DNA from: Helopsaltes ochotensis
Lineage: Eukaryota > Chordata > Aves > Passeriformes > Locustellidae
Reading direction: 5' to 3'
DNA length: 64,000 bases
NCBI GenBank assembly: GCA_013400155.1
Contig: VXBM01000059.1
Location: 1,045,396 to 1,109,395 of the forward strand
The notes beneath the pieces were generated by a model that saw only the letters and a list, made by a program, of their open reading frames with translations, was not told the DNA's origin and did no database searches. How positions within the stretch are numbered: the stretch's first letter is position 1; each line of letters begins with the position of its first letter. Shown here one piece after another: positions 37,701 to 49,700 of the stretch. Both the position numbers and the translations under genes were made by a program.

Positions 37701-40700
37701 GCTATTTCATGCATTGAAAAAATGCAGCTTAACCTTTTTGGCAGGTAGTGTTACCTTCTTGGAAGGTACTAAGCTTTGTGTGTGTTTGAAGAGTGAAACT
37801 GGAACAGAATGAGGGCTTTATTTCAGCTTCATTACTTCACTCACTGCTGGTGAATGTGATGGGTTTTTGCAATATGTCAGGAACTTTCAATATTTTGCAA
37901 ATTATTCAGCTTATTTGCAGTAACAGTTCTGCTATTTTATATTCTCATAATACTGTGTTTGAACTTCCTGTGACTTTAGTGATGTTTGTAGGAGAGGCTG
38001 TGTACCAAAAGCTGTTGGTAGATTGTCTGCTGAAATTATCCCAGATGTGTAGTGAACACAAAAGGAAATCAAGTATAATGATCCTCTCATACAAGTGTGC
38101 TGATATCAATTTCACCCCAAATATAAAGACAGATTTGCAAATATGAGACTGCTTTGACATTTCCTTATAAGCATTTTTTCTTAAATATGCTTTTCGCAGT
38201 GGCTTTGCCTCCAGAGAAGACAGATGGGGTTTGCAGTGGAGATGAAAAGAAAGCAGAAAAAGAAAGTGACACACGCACAAGTTCCAAGAAGCAACTGAAA
38301 TTTGAAGTAAGTCCTTTGTATTTTAAAGTTTCACTGTACTGACATAATTATGGTAGAAAAATAACCTGTGGACCAAATAGTGTCATCTGATGCATGTTTA
38401 TTGCTCCCAATGTTTGTAGTGGGTACCGGAGGCAGCAGAACTGGCACAGCATCAGTGCCTTACTATCAGTGCTCCTTATGAGGTGATTAGTGACATTTAT
38501 TTCCAGGTTTGGAGAGAATCAAATGAGGATTATTTCTCTGCAGGAACTGAAATGCATAGTAAGAGGAAGCTTTCAGTTTAACCCTTTCTCTATTAGGCCA
38601 GCTACCATATTATCAAATCTTTAGATTGACTTTCATGGACTATTGCACTTGGTTAAATCTGCCTAAAGTAAAAGATGCCTGGGAAAGCTTCTGCAATGAT
38701 TGATCTTCTGTGCCCAGGTCTCCGAAGTGAAATAACCCTGACCTGCTACATGGGAAATCCATTTGATCACATGGCAGGAGGAGAAGGAGGGTGATGAGTC
38801 CTATGGGCTATTTCCTTGTAGACTTGGAAACATCAAAAAACTGTCAGACATTGTGTGTAGTTGGCAGATTTTGTTTCTGCAGGGAGTGTTTTCATAAATA
38901 TGAGTATGGAAACATGCAGTCACCCAGCTAGTGGGTTGTCTGTCTTGGTCAGGAGGAAGATATTCTGGCACCGGCAAAAAGCAGCACAAATATTCATCTC
39001 TGCACTCCAGCAGATACGGCAAACATGTGCCTTTCAGTGCTATCAGCTTCTCTAAGTAATGAGCTTTGTGTGTCTGGTGTTTAAAAGACACCTTGTAGCA
39101 TGGCTGGAGTGTTCTTTTCCTTCTCACTCTGATACAATTTTTTTTTAATTGTTTTAAAACAGATTAGGGGGAGGTTGATTTGCAGACAGGAAAGGCATGA
39201 TAAATTGTAATTAACAGTGCCTTGACATTTGAACGTTGGAGGACACCTGTCAACATGGTTGGTGCCAGAGGAGCTGGAACTCCACTGTACCAGCAAAGTC
39301 TGCATTTGTTCCCAAGTAGTTCTTGGCATGCCATAAAGGTTAGCACTTGGTTCTAGGCACCGTGACTAATCAGGGAAGGTTTCCATGGCTCTTCACTAAG
39401 CAGAGCACATCCTCACATAAAGATGTTATGTTAGGCAATGTGGGACAGGGAAGCATTAATATGTGGCGAGAAACCAAGTATTGATATTTTTTTCCCTTGT
39501 CCTACGAATGAAAGTTTCCCAGCAATGTAAGCAGGGAGCTAAGAGACTGGTAATGGCTTCAAAGCTATAAAGGAATCAGAAATGCAAGTGTTGCGACAAG
39601 ACGCCTAAATCTGAGGTGAAAGTGATTTGGCTTTTAAAGGTGCCGGGAATGTTTATGTAATGTGAAACTGTTTCCACAGTGGAGTGTGGGGCACTTGGCA
39701 GCTCTCAGCCGGCCTTGTTACAACTGAGAGGAGGCTGCCTTTGAACTCGGCAGGGGACGGGGTACCCCTAACTGCAGTAGGGAATTGGGTTCAAGTCAGC
39801 AGATCAACCAGGTATTTTGAGGTCTATCATGCTGGAGTTATTTGGAGCTGTTTATTTTACTTGCATACAGTGACTTTCATTTTAATTGCGCTGTAACTTC
39901 TCTGTTTTGCCTTTTTGTGGCTCTGGATAATTCTGATTGCACAGGCCTTGAGAGACAGCAAACGATTTGCACCCAGGTGACTGGAGTCAGTCGAAGTGCA
40001 TCCTTTGTTCTTAGTTTTGGTTTGGGGATTTGTTCCCCCCTTTAACAAATTGATTCTTTCAGGCTTTCCACAGAAGCATAGTTAAAACAAGGAGCAGGAA
40101 CAGCTCCCAGGTTGTTCTTGCCAGTTCCACGGCAGGCTCTATTTCAGGAGCTTCAGTGGCACGATGTTGTACTGCACTAACTCTGACACCCCTTGCCCGT
40201 CAAATATCTGTGTTGATGACAGATCTCTCGGGTGGGGATTTGTGTCCATACTGCATTAATCCCTGCTCCCAGCCCTGTGGTGTGCCACTTCCTTCTGTGA
40301 GCCTGCTTCTGGTGTCTTCCTCTTCCTGAGTTAAGCATAGTTCTCCTTGTCATGTTTTAGTGGGGAATTTTACTATGCTTCAAGAGCTTCAGAGAATAGT
40401 CTTCTTGTACCTTTCCTGAGTTCTACAGGGTAGTAGTAGGAAGCAAGTTGGGAATTCCCAGAGGTGTAGCCCAGAGAATTAGGAGTGTTATGTGATTGTG
40501 ATGGGACCTCATGGGCAGAGAGGAGAAAGGAAGAAAGCAAGCAGCCTCCTACAGAGAGTCTCCTCTGCAAACAGGCCTTTTGCTTTAGGTAATCAGCTGC
40601 TCTTTGCATGTTTCTTAGGAATTGCAATGTGATGTGTCTGTAGAGGAAGATAACAGGCAAGAATGGACCTTCACACTGTATGACTTTGATAACAACGGAA

Positions 40701-43700
40701 GAGTCACACGTGAGGTAAGCAAAGTACAGCTGCCCCTTTATGTGCAGCTCTTGCTAACAAGAGAAGTGTTTTATAACAGGAACATTTTTTTCTACTATGA
40801 AGCAGAGGTGTCCTGCCAATTTAAACAGCAGTTTCCATGGACCCTTCCCTCCTAGAAACAATCCCACCAGTAGTTTACTGTTTTCAGATCTACGGTACCG
40901 GTTTTTTAAGCTAGTTGTTTTTTAATACCTGAGATTAGCCTTTAAAAAATAGTACTGGCATTTGAGGAGGAAAAATATCTGAAACAACGGAACAGCTAAA
41001 CATACTGTCAAAATAAACCCTGCAAATGTATATTGTTCTGGCTTCTCTCCTGCTTTTCAAAGTTAAGCTAACCAAATAGCAAGGTTGCTTGCTGACATTC
41101 TTTCCAACAGTTCTAACTCTACTCTTCTGTTGTTTTCATGGATATTGGGCTGATCTCTGCCTTTTCCCTCCAAGCATAAATAACACTGATGATGTTCTCT
41201 GGAGGATCATAAAGAATGGCTGTCACAGCATACCTGTGTGTATTTTTTATTATCAGGATGTCTTCATGCCAAATAAGAAGAAGTATAGATTAGGATATAG
41301 TCCTTTTTGAGAACTGTTTCTTCCCAAATTGAATAATACTTCTTCTAGAAGAACATCTTTTACTTGGGATTTATGCCATATGCTGTCACTGATTTTTGTG
41401 ATGTGTGTTTACTGGCTCCCATTCCTTTAGATAATCAACTGAAAATCAAAGGCTTTTTCTCTCTTAGATCTAATGCTGGTGCCTGTGACAATTGTTAAAA
41501 ACTGTTTGAAAGCAATAAGGCAAATACTGGAAGTGTAGCGGCCTTAGACACCAACTGAGGGCAGAATTTTTTTTCTGTAAGTCTGAAGCAAATTTCTTTT
41601 GACATTACCAAATGTGGTGATTATTCAGGGTTTTTAACATGTATCTGAACATCATCACAAGGCTATTTTTATTGTCTCTGCTCTGATAGTGCTTTGAATA
41701 GTCAAGTGAAATCTGTGCCACTCACACAAGAACAAGCAGATGAGAAGTTGCAGGCTAAGTCCAGAGTTTCAAACAGGAAGATGAGATGGAGAGGGCAAGA
41801 AGGAGGGTGAGGTGAGGAAGTAGTATTGTATTTGTTAATGTTTGTGGAACAGAGACTAGAAAAGTGAAATAACTTACTTGAATTCTCACAAGAACCTTGT
41901 GGAAGATTGAATCCAGGTCTTTCTAGACCCAAGGCTAAGTCTTCATTACAAGATTATTGTGACTCTCAAAAATAGGGGAAAAACACACAAACCCCAAACC
42001 CACACACATGGGTGTCTTTTACATTCAGGCATGGAATTCCCATTAGTGTCAGTGGGGGTTCCATGTGCTGAACATAACGAGAATATGCTTTCAAGTATGT
42101 GTACAATAATTACTTATGATTATGTGGTACGCCAAAGAACTTAATTTGACTGTACTTTGAGAATATGTTACAGCCAAATTCTACCTCTCCCTGCTACAAG
42201 AGCAGACTACAGCTTAACTGAAACCAAATCTGTGCAGGGATTGAATATTATACTGCTCTGAGGTCTGGAGGTTGCTACATTCAGGCTTGGACCTGTGCCA
42301 AAAAAAATTCTTTCAACCAAGGGACCAAATAGGTTGATAATTTTCAGCTCTTCACATGTGACCAAAGATAGAAACAAGTAGTATGCACCATTCCAAATCT
42401 TCCCCTTTATGTCACACACTTCTTTTGCAAACTGTCCCAGGGCCATTTGTGTAAGACATCTTCTTGGTTATCTTCTGTTGAATCTAGATGCAATTTATGA
42501 GAGTTTTTTTTGAGCAAGAATGACCAACAATAGCAGCTCATAGATAATCCTGGCCACAAAAGAGGAATTTTAGTCTCTTAATATGACACAGAATTTCTTG
42601 TTCTCTTGGCCCCTGGGAGATGGGTAGACATAGTGTACCTGATACTGTCCTTTGCTAAGCAGCTCTGCTCCTGTTCCAGCAAATGACTCAATGAGGGGCA
42701 ACATTAAACCTTTGAATAGGTTCAATTAAAATGAATAAGAGACATGGTTTTTTTTAAAGTATGTGAAGCACATTGCTGGAGGAGGGACAAAATGGGCAGT
42801 CTGAGGAAGAGGCATATCTGTACCAGTGCCCTTTAAGTGAGCTGATGAAAAATGCATTCAGAACCAGTCAGCTTTTCTTCACAAAGGTCCACTGCTCTGG
42901 TGAGAAAGGCTTAATATGGACCTTTTCTCCTTCTTGGAAAATTTCCCTTTAATGTCTCCTGGATTTATATCTAGATTTAACAGAGAGATGAAATTTTTTC
43001 AGTTAGTTTTTTACCTGTAGACCTGGAGGTGCTTTACAAAAAGAAGTCAGTAGCATTATTCTTGCTTTTCACCACGTTGTAAAAGTGAGACAGTGGAAAA
43101 GAAGTGCTCGCCCACATCCATTTCATTTGATTCAAAATCATTGTGTTTAAAACATTGTACCTCCCGTACAGGGAGCTTCCAAAGGAATCCACAATGTTAA
43201 ATTAAGTTTGTAAGACACACACAGGTGGGGAGCAATTTTACTGATGGACTGAATGGGCTTTTCTCATTCAAATGTTTAAAATTTATAAATAAGATGAGTG
43301 TTTAGTTGATACAGCTTCTGTTCTGGGTTCTGCAGAGTGACAGATCACTGCTAGAGCATTCAAATTCCATTTTAGTGAAATTTCTTCTGGATCTAACAAT
43401 GTCTTCAGAACTTAATGCTGCTTTGATTTCTTCCTAGAGTCTTTATGAATTATTCTGTAGTCCTTATAATTAGAAATTTACATCTAGTCATGCTTCCTGA
43501 AGAGATACACCCATTATGAAAGCATAATTATTGGGATGGCAAATTATAAATTGATATTACTGTATGTTATTAAACTTCTGCTCTTTCTGTCATAAAGATG
43601 ACCGACTCTCAGTCCTTTTTGGTTTAGTGAGAGATAACTTTTCCTGCTTTAATATGTATATTACAAAACTTGGCTAATAACACTTCCCTTCATTCCATAA

Positions 43701-46700
43701 GCCATAAGAGGACAATTCATTATGTACAGCAGGCCTTTTTAGAGCTGACAGCTGCGCTGCAATTATCTTCACACGAATATTTGTAATCGGACTTGAAACT
43801 TGGATAATTGAACTAATGTGTTTTGATCCATGAGGTTTTATATTGAGTTCTCTGAATGTAATTATTCTTCATAATCACCTACTTCTTTTTTTTTTTTTTA
43901 TTTCTTTTTTTTTTCTTTTTTTAAATCAGTTCTTCCTTATAAAATTGAGTTTCTTTGGTGAGCGGTTGCACAGGAATAAGCACACAAGAAAGTTGCTTGT
44001 CAGGACAAAAAAAAAAAGACATTTCTTCTAGAGCAGCTTTTGAGCAGATAGCAAGTGAAGTTCCTTTTGCATTCCAAATAATGATTCAAAAATGTATGTG
44101 ATCAAACAGAGCTGATGTTGCAATAAAAACATCCTGCTGTAAGTAGAAATCAGACTACAAACAAAGTACAAATGAGACATTTGTATTTATCTTTTTCCAA
44201 GGGAAAGGTAATGAACTGGTATTGATGTTTTTCTTCATGCATTTTTAATGCTAAAAATGTTCTTTGTATCTTACATTAAATACCCAATTTTTCTTCTTAT
44301 GTTTCCTTTGTCACTTGCTCCTTCTCTTTTTAGATTTTTTTACTCCTGATGAATAAAAAGGTTTGAGGTTATATCTGCATTCAGAACCCAGCACCAAGTC
44401 ATTGACTTGGGGAAGGATATTGGCTTTTTTGGGGCAACTGTTTATCAGCCTGACCCTTATTTGAAATTTGTTGGTTTTCACTGTGTTTGTACTAACTCAG
44501 GATATAGAAAGGACAGTGAAAACAATGGATAGGGGAGCATTGCCTGTCTGTATCTGTGGCCATCATTTCAGTCATTAGAAATGGTGGCTTCATGTCAGAT
44601 AGAAATATTAAGAAAAAATAAAACTTTCTCTCTTGGTTTTAAGAGAGGTTAAGGAATTCTCCCTCAAGAAAGCTGCAGACTCGAATTGAATCTTTCCATG
44701 TTATTAAACTTCTTGGTTTGGGGGCTGTTCTGTAGATTGTTGGTGTTTGGGGTTTTTTTGGTTGGTTTTTTTGAGGTTTATTTGGTTGTGGGTTTTTTTT
44801 GTTTATTTTTTTGTTGTTGTTGTTGGGGGTTTTTTTGGGTTTTTTTTGGTTTTTTTCTGAGGGTAGGCCGGTAGTTTAGGGGTTTTGGGGGGTTGTTTGT
44901 TGGTTGGCTTTTTTTGGGTACAAATATCTCATTCTTTTAAATTAATTCTAATGGAAAAACCTATTCTTGTCTTCTACAAAAATCTCTAATTTGCTAGCTA
45001 GTCTTATGATTTAAATCTGTACTAATATGGAAAAAAATAAGGTCATCCCTGTGCACTAATACTCCTTTAAAATAGAAAATAATACCTGGAATAGGGACTT
45101 TCTGAGTCTCACATATATTTTGTAAGGAATGAGGAATACTTCAGTGCTCTTGTTCTTTTTTCAGACCCATTGGTTTCTCTGGATGTTATAAATTACTGTT
45201 AATCTCCTACTGGAGATCCATAAAGTATTCTGCAGATAGATGTGTGAGTGCAGCATACACGTGCAGGCATGACTGTTTGCTTTTTGATATTTTGAATGGA
45301 AATATTTCAGGCAGTCTATTAAATTTTCTCTTCTTATATACTTTGTTGCATTGGCTGCTTGATAAAAAAGGATGGGTTTTTTACCCTGGAAAAACCAGCC
45401 GTGGTGTTGAATAAGCAAAAGACAAATAAAGCCAGCATGTGCTGGCTGTTTGGATACTGCTCAACAAGCATTTGTTTTCCTGTCTGGGGAAAAATATAAT
45501 AGTTTCTGGTTTTGTACTTGATTAATCTGGAGATCCCAGTGGAATTTCTGCATACCAGAAGCCCCTCAGAAGATAGAGTCATGCAGCATAATTCTCCTCT
45601 AAATATAATCCATTTGCTATAAAGGAGAGAAATATTTTTGTTCACTCTGGTTTCTCTTTACCCATTTAATATAGTAGTCTAAAAATCCACTTTCTTGTGG
45701 GGGAAGGGCCAAGCAGTCTAAAGCAAAACAGTTGCAAAATCCCATGATTTGTAAAACTCATAATTCACTGTGCATAAACGTTCAGTTCTTTGGTAGGTGG
45801 GCTCTTATGGTAGTTTATGTGTCAGACAAGAGGAACATTTAACGAGGTTTTATTCTTGATCTTTGATGCTAAATTTCTTGAGGATGGTGAAATGCACAAG
45901 CTGGTGCAGAAGGTAAAGCTGTCTCAATGGATTTAGGCAGTTTTTTAACAAATTTAAGTACAGATCATATTCAGTGGGACAGCTTTCAAGGGAAACAAGT
46001 CTGCTGGCAACTGGAAGATGAAAATACTTTTGGGGGTAAATATACATGTAACTATAAAACAGAGTGTGTAACAGAGTATATCTTAATGGTCTGTTACTAC
46101 CAATTTGACAAGAAACCATTACCATATTAGCTTCCAAATCAGGGCTGTGAGAAAAGAATTTTAGTCACAGTTTCAATTTTATTGACAAAGACCATTCCCA
46201 GTAGATCAGTGCCTCAGAAATTCATATGTAATAATTGTGAAGTAACAGGAGGCTCAAGCTGCCTTGTTGCTGGTACCTGCTCAGGCAGGACCGTGGTACA
46301 TGAGGCAGAATGACCCAAGCAGCCTTGTTCAACCAAATCAGAACTGTCAATTTGTTGAAATTCCCAACCCCAGATTAGGACCACAAGTAAATGAATCCTG
46401 AAATAAAACCAGGATTGCTGTCAGTATTTAAAAGATCAGCGTAAGCACTAAGTGGTTGCTCATGGCTATCCCTAACCTCGATCTTGGGACACATCCAGTG
46501 TGGCAGCCACGCTCCTGCAGCGCCAGAATGCGGAGCAGTTCAGAGCTCCGTGGAGGAAGCTGCATGCTGAACACATCACAAAATGCAATGTGTCAGTTCA
46601 CAAAGGTGCTGAGTCCTCTGTGCAGTCTTTCCACAGCCTGGACATTAATTTGGGTAAATCTGGGCCTGTTTGGCTGAGACATGTGGCTTGTCCTGATGTG

Positions 46701-49700
46701 ATATGTGTGTGCACATACTTGTGACTTGCCAAGTATGTGTCACACAAATGCCACATTTGGCCTTCCCTGACAGCCTTTGGGAGTACTTTTTAAACTGCTG
46801 AGTCAAGCAGCTTGTTGAGAAAGACCCTCACAGAACACAAGGGGCAGATTGTCGGCCAGTTGGCAAGTTAGACCTCAACCCTGAAAAAAATCATGTAAAA
46901 GGACGGTGGGGGATTTTTTTGTCTTTGGTTATTGAAGCTGAAATAGGCTAGATGTACAAACATCTGGCTTTACAAATATCTGGCATGGCTGAGAAAAGGA
47001 AGAAGGGCAGATTATTGTGAATGAAAGAGTTGCTAATAACCTCTTGATAGTAGCCTTGTGTGGAAAGATGACATGTTGGCTAACCAACACTTGTCCAGGA
47101 ATGTATGGGAAAAGCCCCATTTACCCACGTGCTGAGTGTATGGAGCCCAGTTAAGAATAAATACTGTGCTTAAGTATTTTGCTGAAGGAGGAGGTTTATC
47201 CAAGTGTAGGGTTATAGCACAATGCTCCTGAATGTGATTTATGGAGGGTGTATAAAACAACAGATATGGCTTGTTTGTCTGTTTATGTGCTTGCCTGGGT
47301 TTTTCCTCTTAGATGAAATAAAAATCCAGCCCTTCAAGCTGGCTGTTGGATGTGGCTCTGTCTAGCCACATTTAGAGATCTGGTTGGGTTTCGAATTAGG
47401 GTGGAAGTGTGAGAAGGGAGATGTGTTAAAGAGCTGTGAGGTGTCCACCAGACTGACACAGAGCATTCTGTCCCACACTCAGGCTTTAGACAGTGATTAT
47501 CAAGGGCATGGAAAGCAGCTACTGACAGGTAGTAACATGTAAAAACATGTAATAACAGCCCATATAGACTCTTGGAGCAATGAGAGAAAAAATATCAGTA
47601 GGAAAATAAATGAGAGACTGCAAATTCTCCTCTCTTTTTATGAATATATTGTCTTGAACTTACAAGTCTGGAGAAATTCCCTTGAGTGCAGAGTTAGAGA
47701 GGTTACATGTTAAGACAAAGTCAGGACCCCCTAGGAATTAGTTATTCATTCTTCCTGTTGAGCTGGAAAATCACTGACCGTAATATCGTTGGTCCTGGCC
47801 ATAAGGTCAGTACTTCCCTAAGTCTGTGTGAGTAGAAATTATTATTCCTGTGTCATCTTCAAAGCTGGTTCCATAATGAGGACTGCATGGTATATTGATT
47901 ACTAAAGTGCTGGGAGACTCCATTAGGGCAAACTAAACTTTGAGCTCCCCCTGTTACAGGTGGGACTGCTGAGCAAAGGAAAAGTTATAGAGATTTTTAA
48001 TTTTTATAGATGTGACTCTTAATCCTCAGAACAAGTTATACTTAACAAAAGATGATTTAGGTATTTCCTTTGTGCTTGCAGGCATCTGGAAAGAGCTTAG
48101 GCAGTAGGATAGATCAAGGAAAAGGAAGAATGGAGAATAAAACAGCATGGAGAAGGTCTCAGATTCATTCAGTGGGCTCTCTATAGCCTGCCATGATCAG
48201 AATGCTTTATCAGAACGCTTTGGCCTTAGGCTGGTGCCCAAGACTAGTTTGGGTAAAATCCCTTTGGGGAAAAGCAGTGAGCCAAGAGATCCTCTTTCCT
48301 TCCTGGCAATTTCAGGTAGTACCCTGTTTGAACCTGGCTGGATTAAATCAACCTGAGACACCTTTGAGGATCACCAGCTACTAAACAGTGTTTCTCCTGT
48401 TTGCAACCATTGGCTTGTTAAAATTGGCTGGTGTTCTTTCCAATATAGCCAGACATGTAAGCCTCTGTTCACATCCCATTGCCTTCAAAGACATCTGTGA
48501 AGAAGGTTCTGTAATAGGCCTGACTGGATAATATTTGCAGTTCAAAATGTGTGTTTAAAACTGGTTGAATTTTGCAAAATAAGCTGGACCCCAGAACACA
48601 GATGGTAGGGTGGCATTCAAACAGACGTAATTTATTTCCAAACCTGAGGTTTACAGCTCTGCCACTTTTCTTACTGATTTTCCTCCAGATAATCAATCAT
48701 TTAACTATGCCAAGGGGAAAAAAAAATAGATTTTCTTCAATTGATGTATTTGTTTTGGCCATATGAACTCGATTTTTAGTGGGGTATGAACGATTATCAC
48801 TGGGTTCTGTGGAAATCAAAGAAAACGAAAGGCAGAACACCATTTTGATGATTCAGAGCTTGGGATACCTGCATATCTTGTGTTGTTGTTATCATTTTGA
48901 TCTGCTTTGCTCCAATTCATAAAGCCATTTGGTGCAGATTGTAATGCTCCATGCAAGTTGAAGTCTTCTAAATTCAGTGACTTCTCAGGGTACTTCAGTG
49001 ACTTCTGAGGGTATTTCAGCATTTAATAGTGCCAAATCCAAAACAATTGTAAGCATCAAAGCTGTAGGCTTCATGCCATTTTCACAATGCTGTGTTTTTT
49101 TGTGTTTTGATCCAACTCCAGGACATTACCAGCTTGCTTCATACCATCTATGAGGTAGTTGATGCATCAGTAAACCATTCTCCTAGTTCCAGCAAAACTC
49201 TGCGAGTGAAACTTACTGTGGCACCAGATGGCAGCCAGAAGAAAAAGAGTATCTTGTTAAATCATACTGGTAAGGATGTGCAATCAGCCATTGGAGAAAA
49301 TACTAAAAGCTTCCAGAGTCCCCTGAAAATCCGTCTCAATATTTTGTTAATACAAATATATATATACTTAAAGGCAAATAATTATGTGGGTATTTTAAAC
49401 CCCATGAACCTGCTTTACGATCTTGAATGTGAAATTGCCTGCCCTCCTTTCAGGATCTCATTAGGAAATGAGGATTCCCCCTTGTGATGGATTGCTTCTT
49501 TTGGAAGCAGCAGTAACCCATGTGTAGTGTAATTGTCTTTGTGCACTCAGGGGCAGATCTAAGGCCTTCTTGACGTGCACCACTTCATCGCTGATGATAT
49601 TGCAGCACTTGGTTTGTGTGGAAGCAGGTGTAAGGGTATGAAATGTTTCTTGCCAGTGCATAGCTACCAGTGCTGCTGGGTAAAAATAAACAATTAAGCA

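Larger units (their letters stand above)
19775..38199 (+). other. NKD1: NKD1 intron 4 (human numbering), 18.4 kb
   Basis: The largest complete intron in the window, phase 1. It contains no convincing coding exon. Content includes GC-rich patches around 24430-24680, 26960-27450 and 29380-29800, a homopolymer-A assembly gap at 29108-29122, a CT tract near 31057, an A/C-rich low-complexity block at 31593-31742, a five-copy 17-bp tandem repeat at 33711-33795 and a cluster of CAAAG motifs near 35231-35304. The rest is unremarkable AT-rich intron. Confidence 0.85.
40715..49121 (+). other. NKD1: NKD1 intron 6 (human numbering), 8.4 kb, interrupts the EF-hand loop
   Basis: Phase 0 intron lying between loop positions 11 and 12 of the EF-hand. 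It contains a possible reverse-oriented MIR-like relic (41690-41935), an L3/CR1-like fragment near 42025-42080, another SINE/LINE relic near 43010-43125, a T-rich tract at 43886-43922, a large T/G-rich low-complexity block at 44739-44919, and a two-copy 21-bp repeat at 48973-49014. No additional exons were recognised. Confidence 0.9.

Noticed and set aside
44686..44874. 62-codon plus-strand hydrophobic frame
   Set aside because: Produced by the T/G-rich tract, not a membrane protein.
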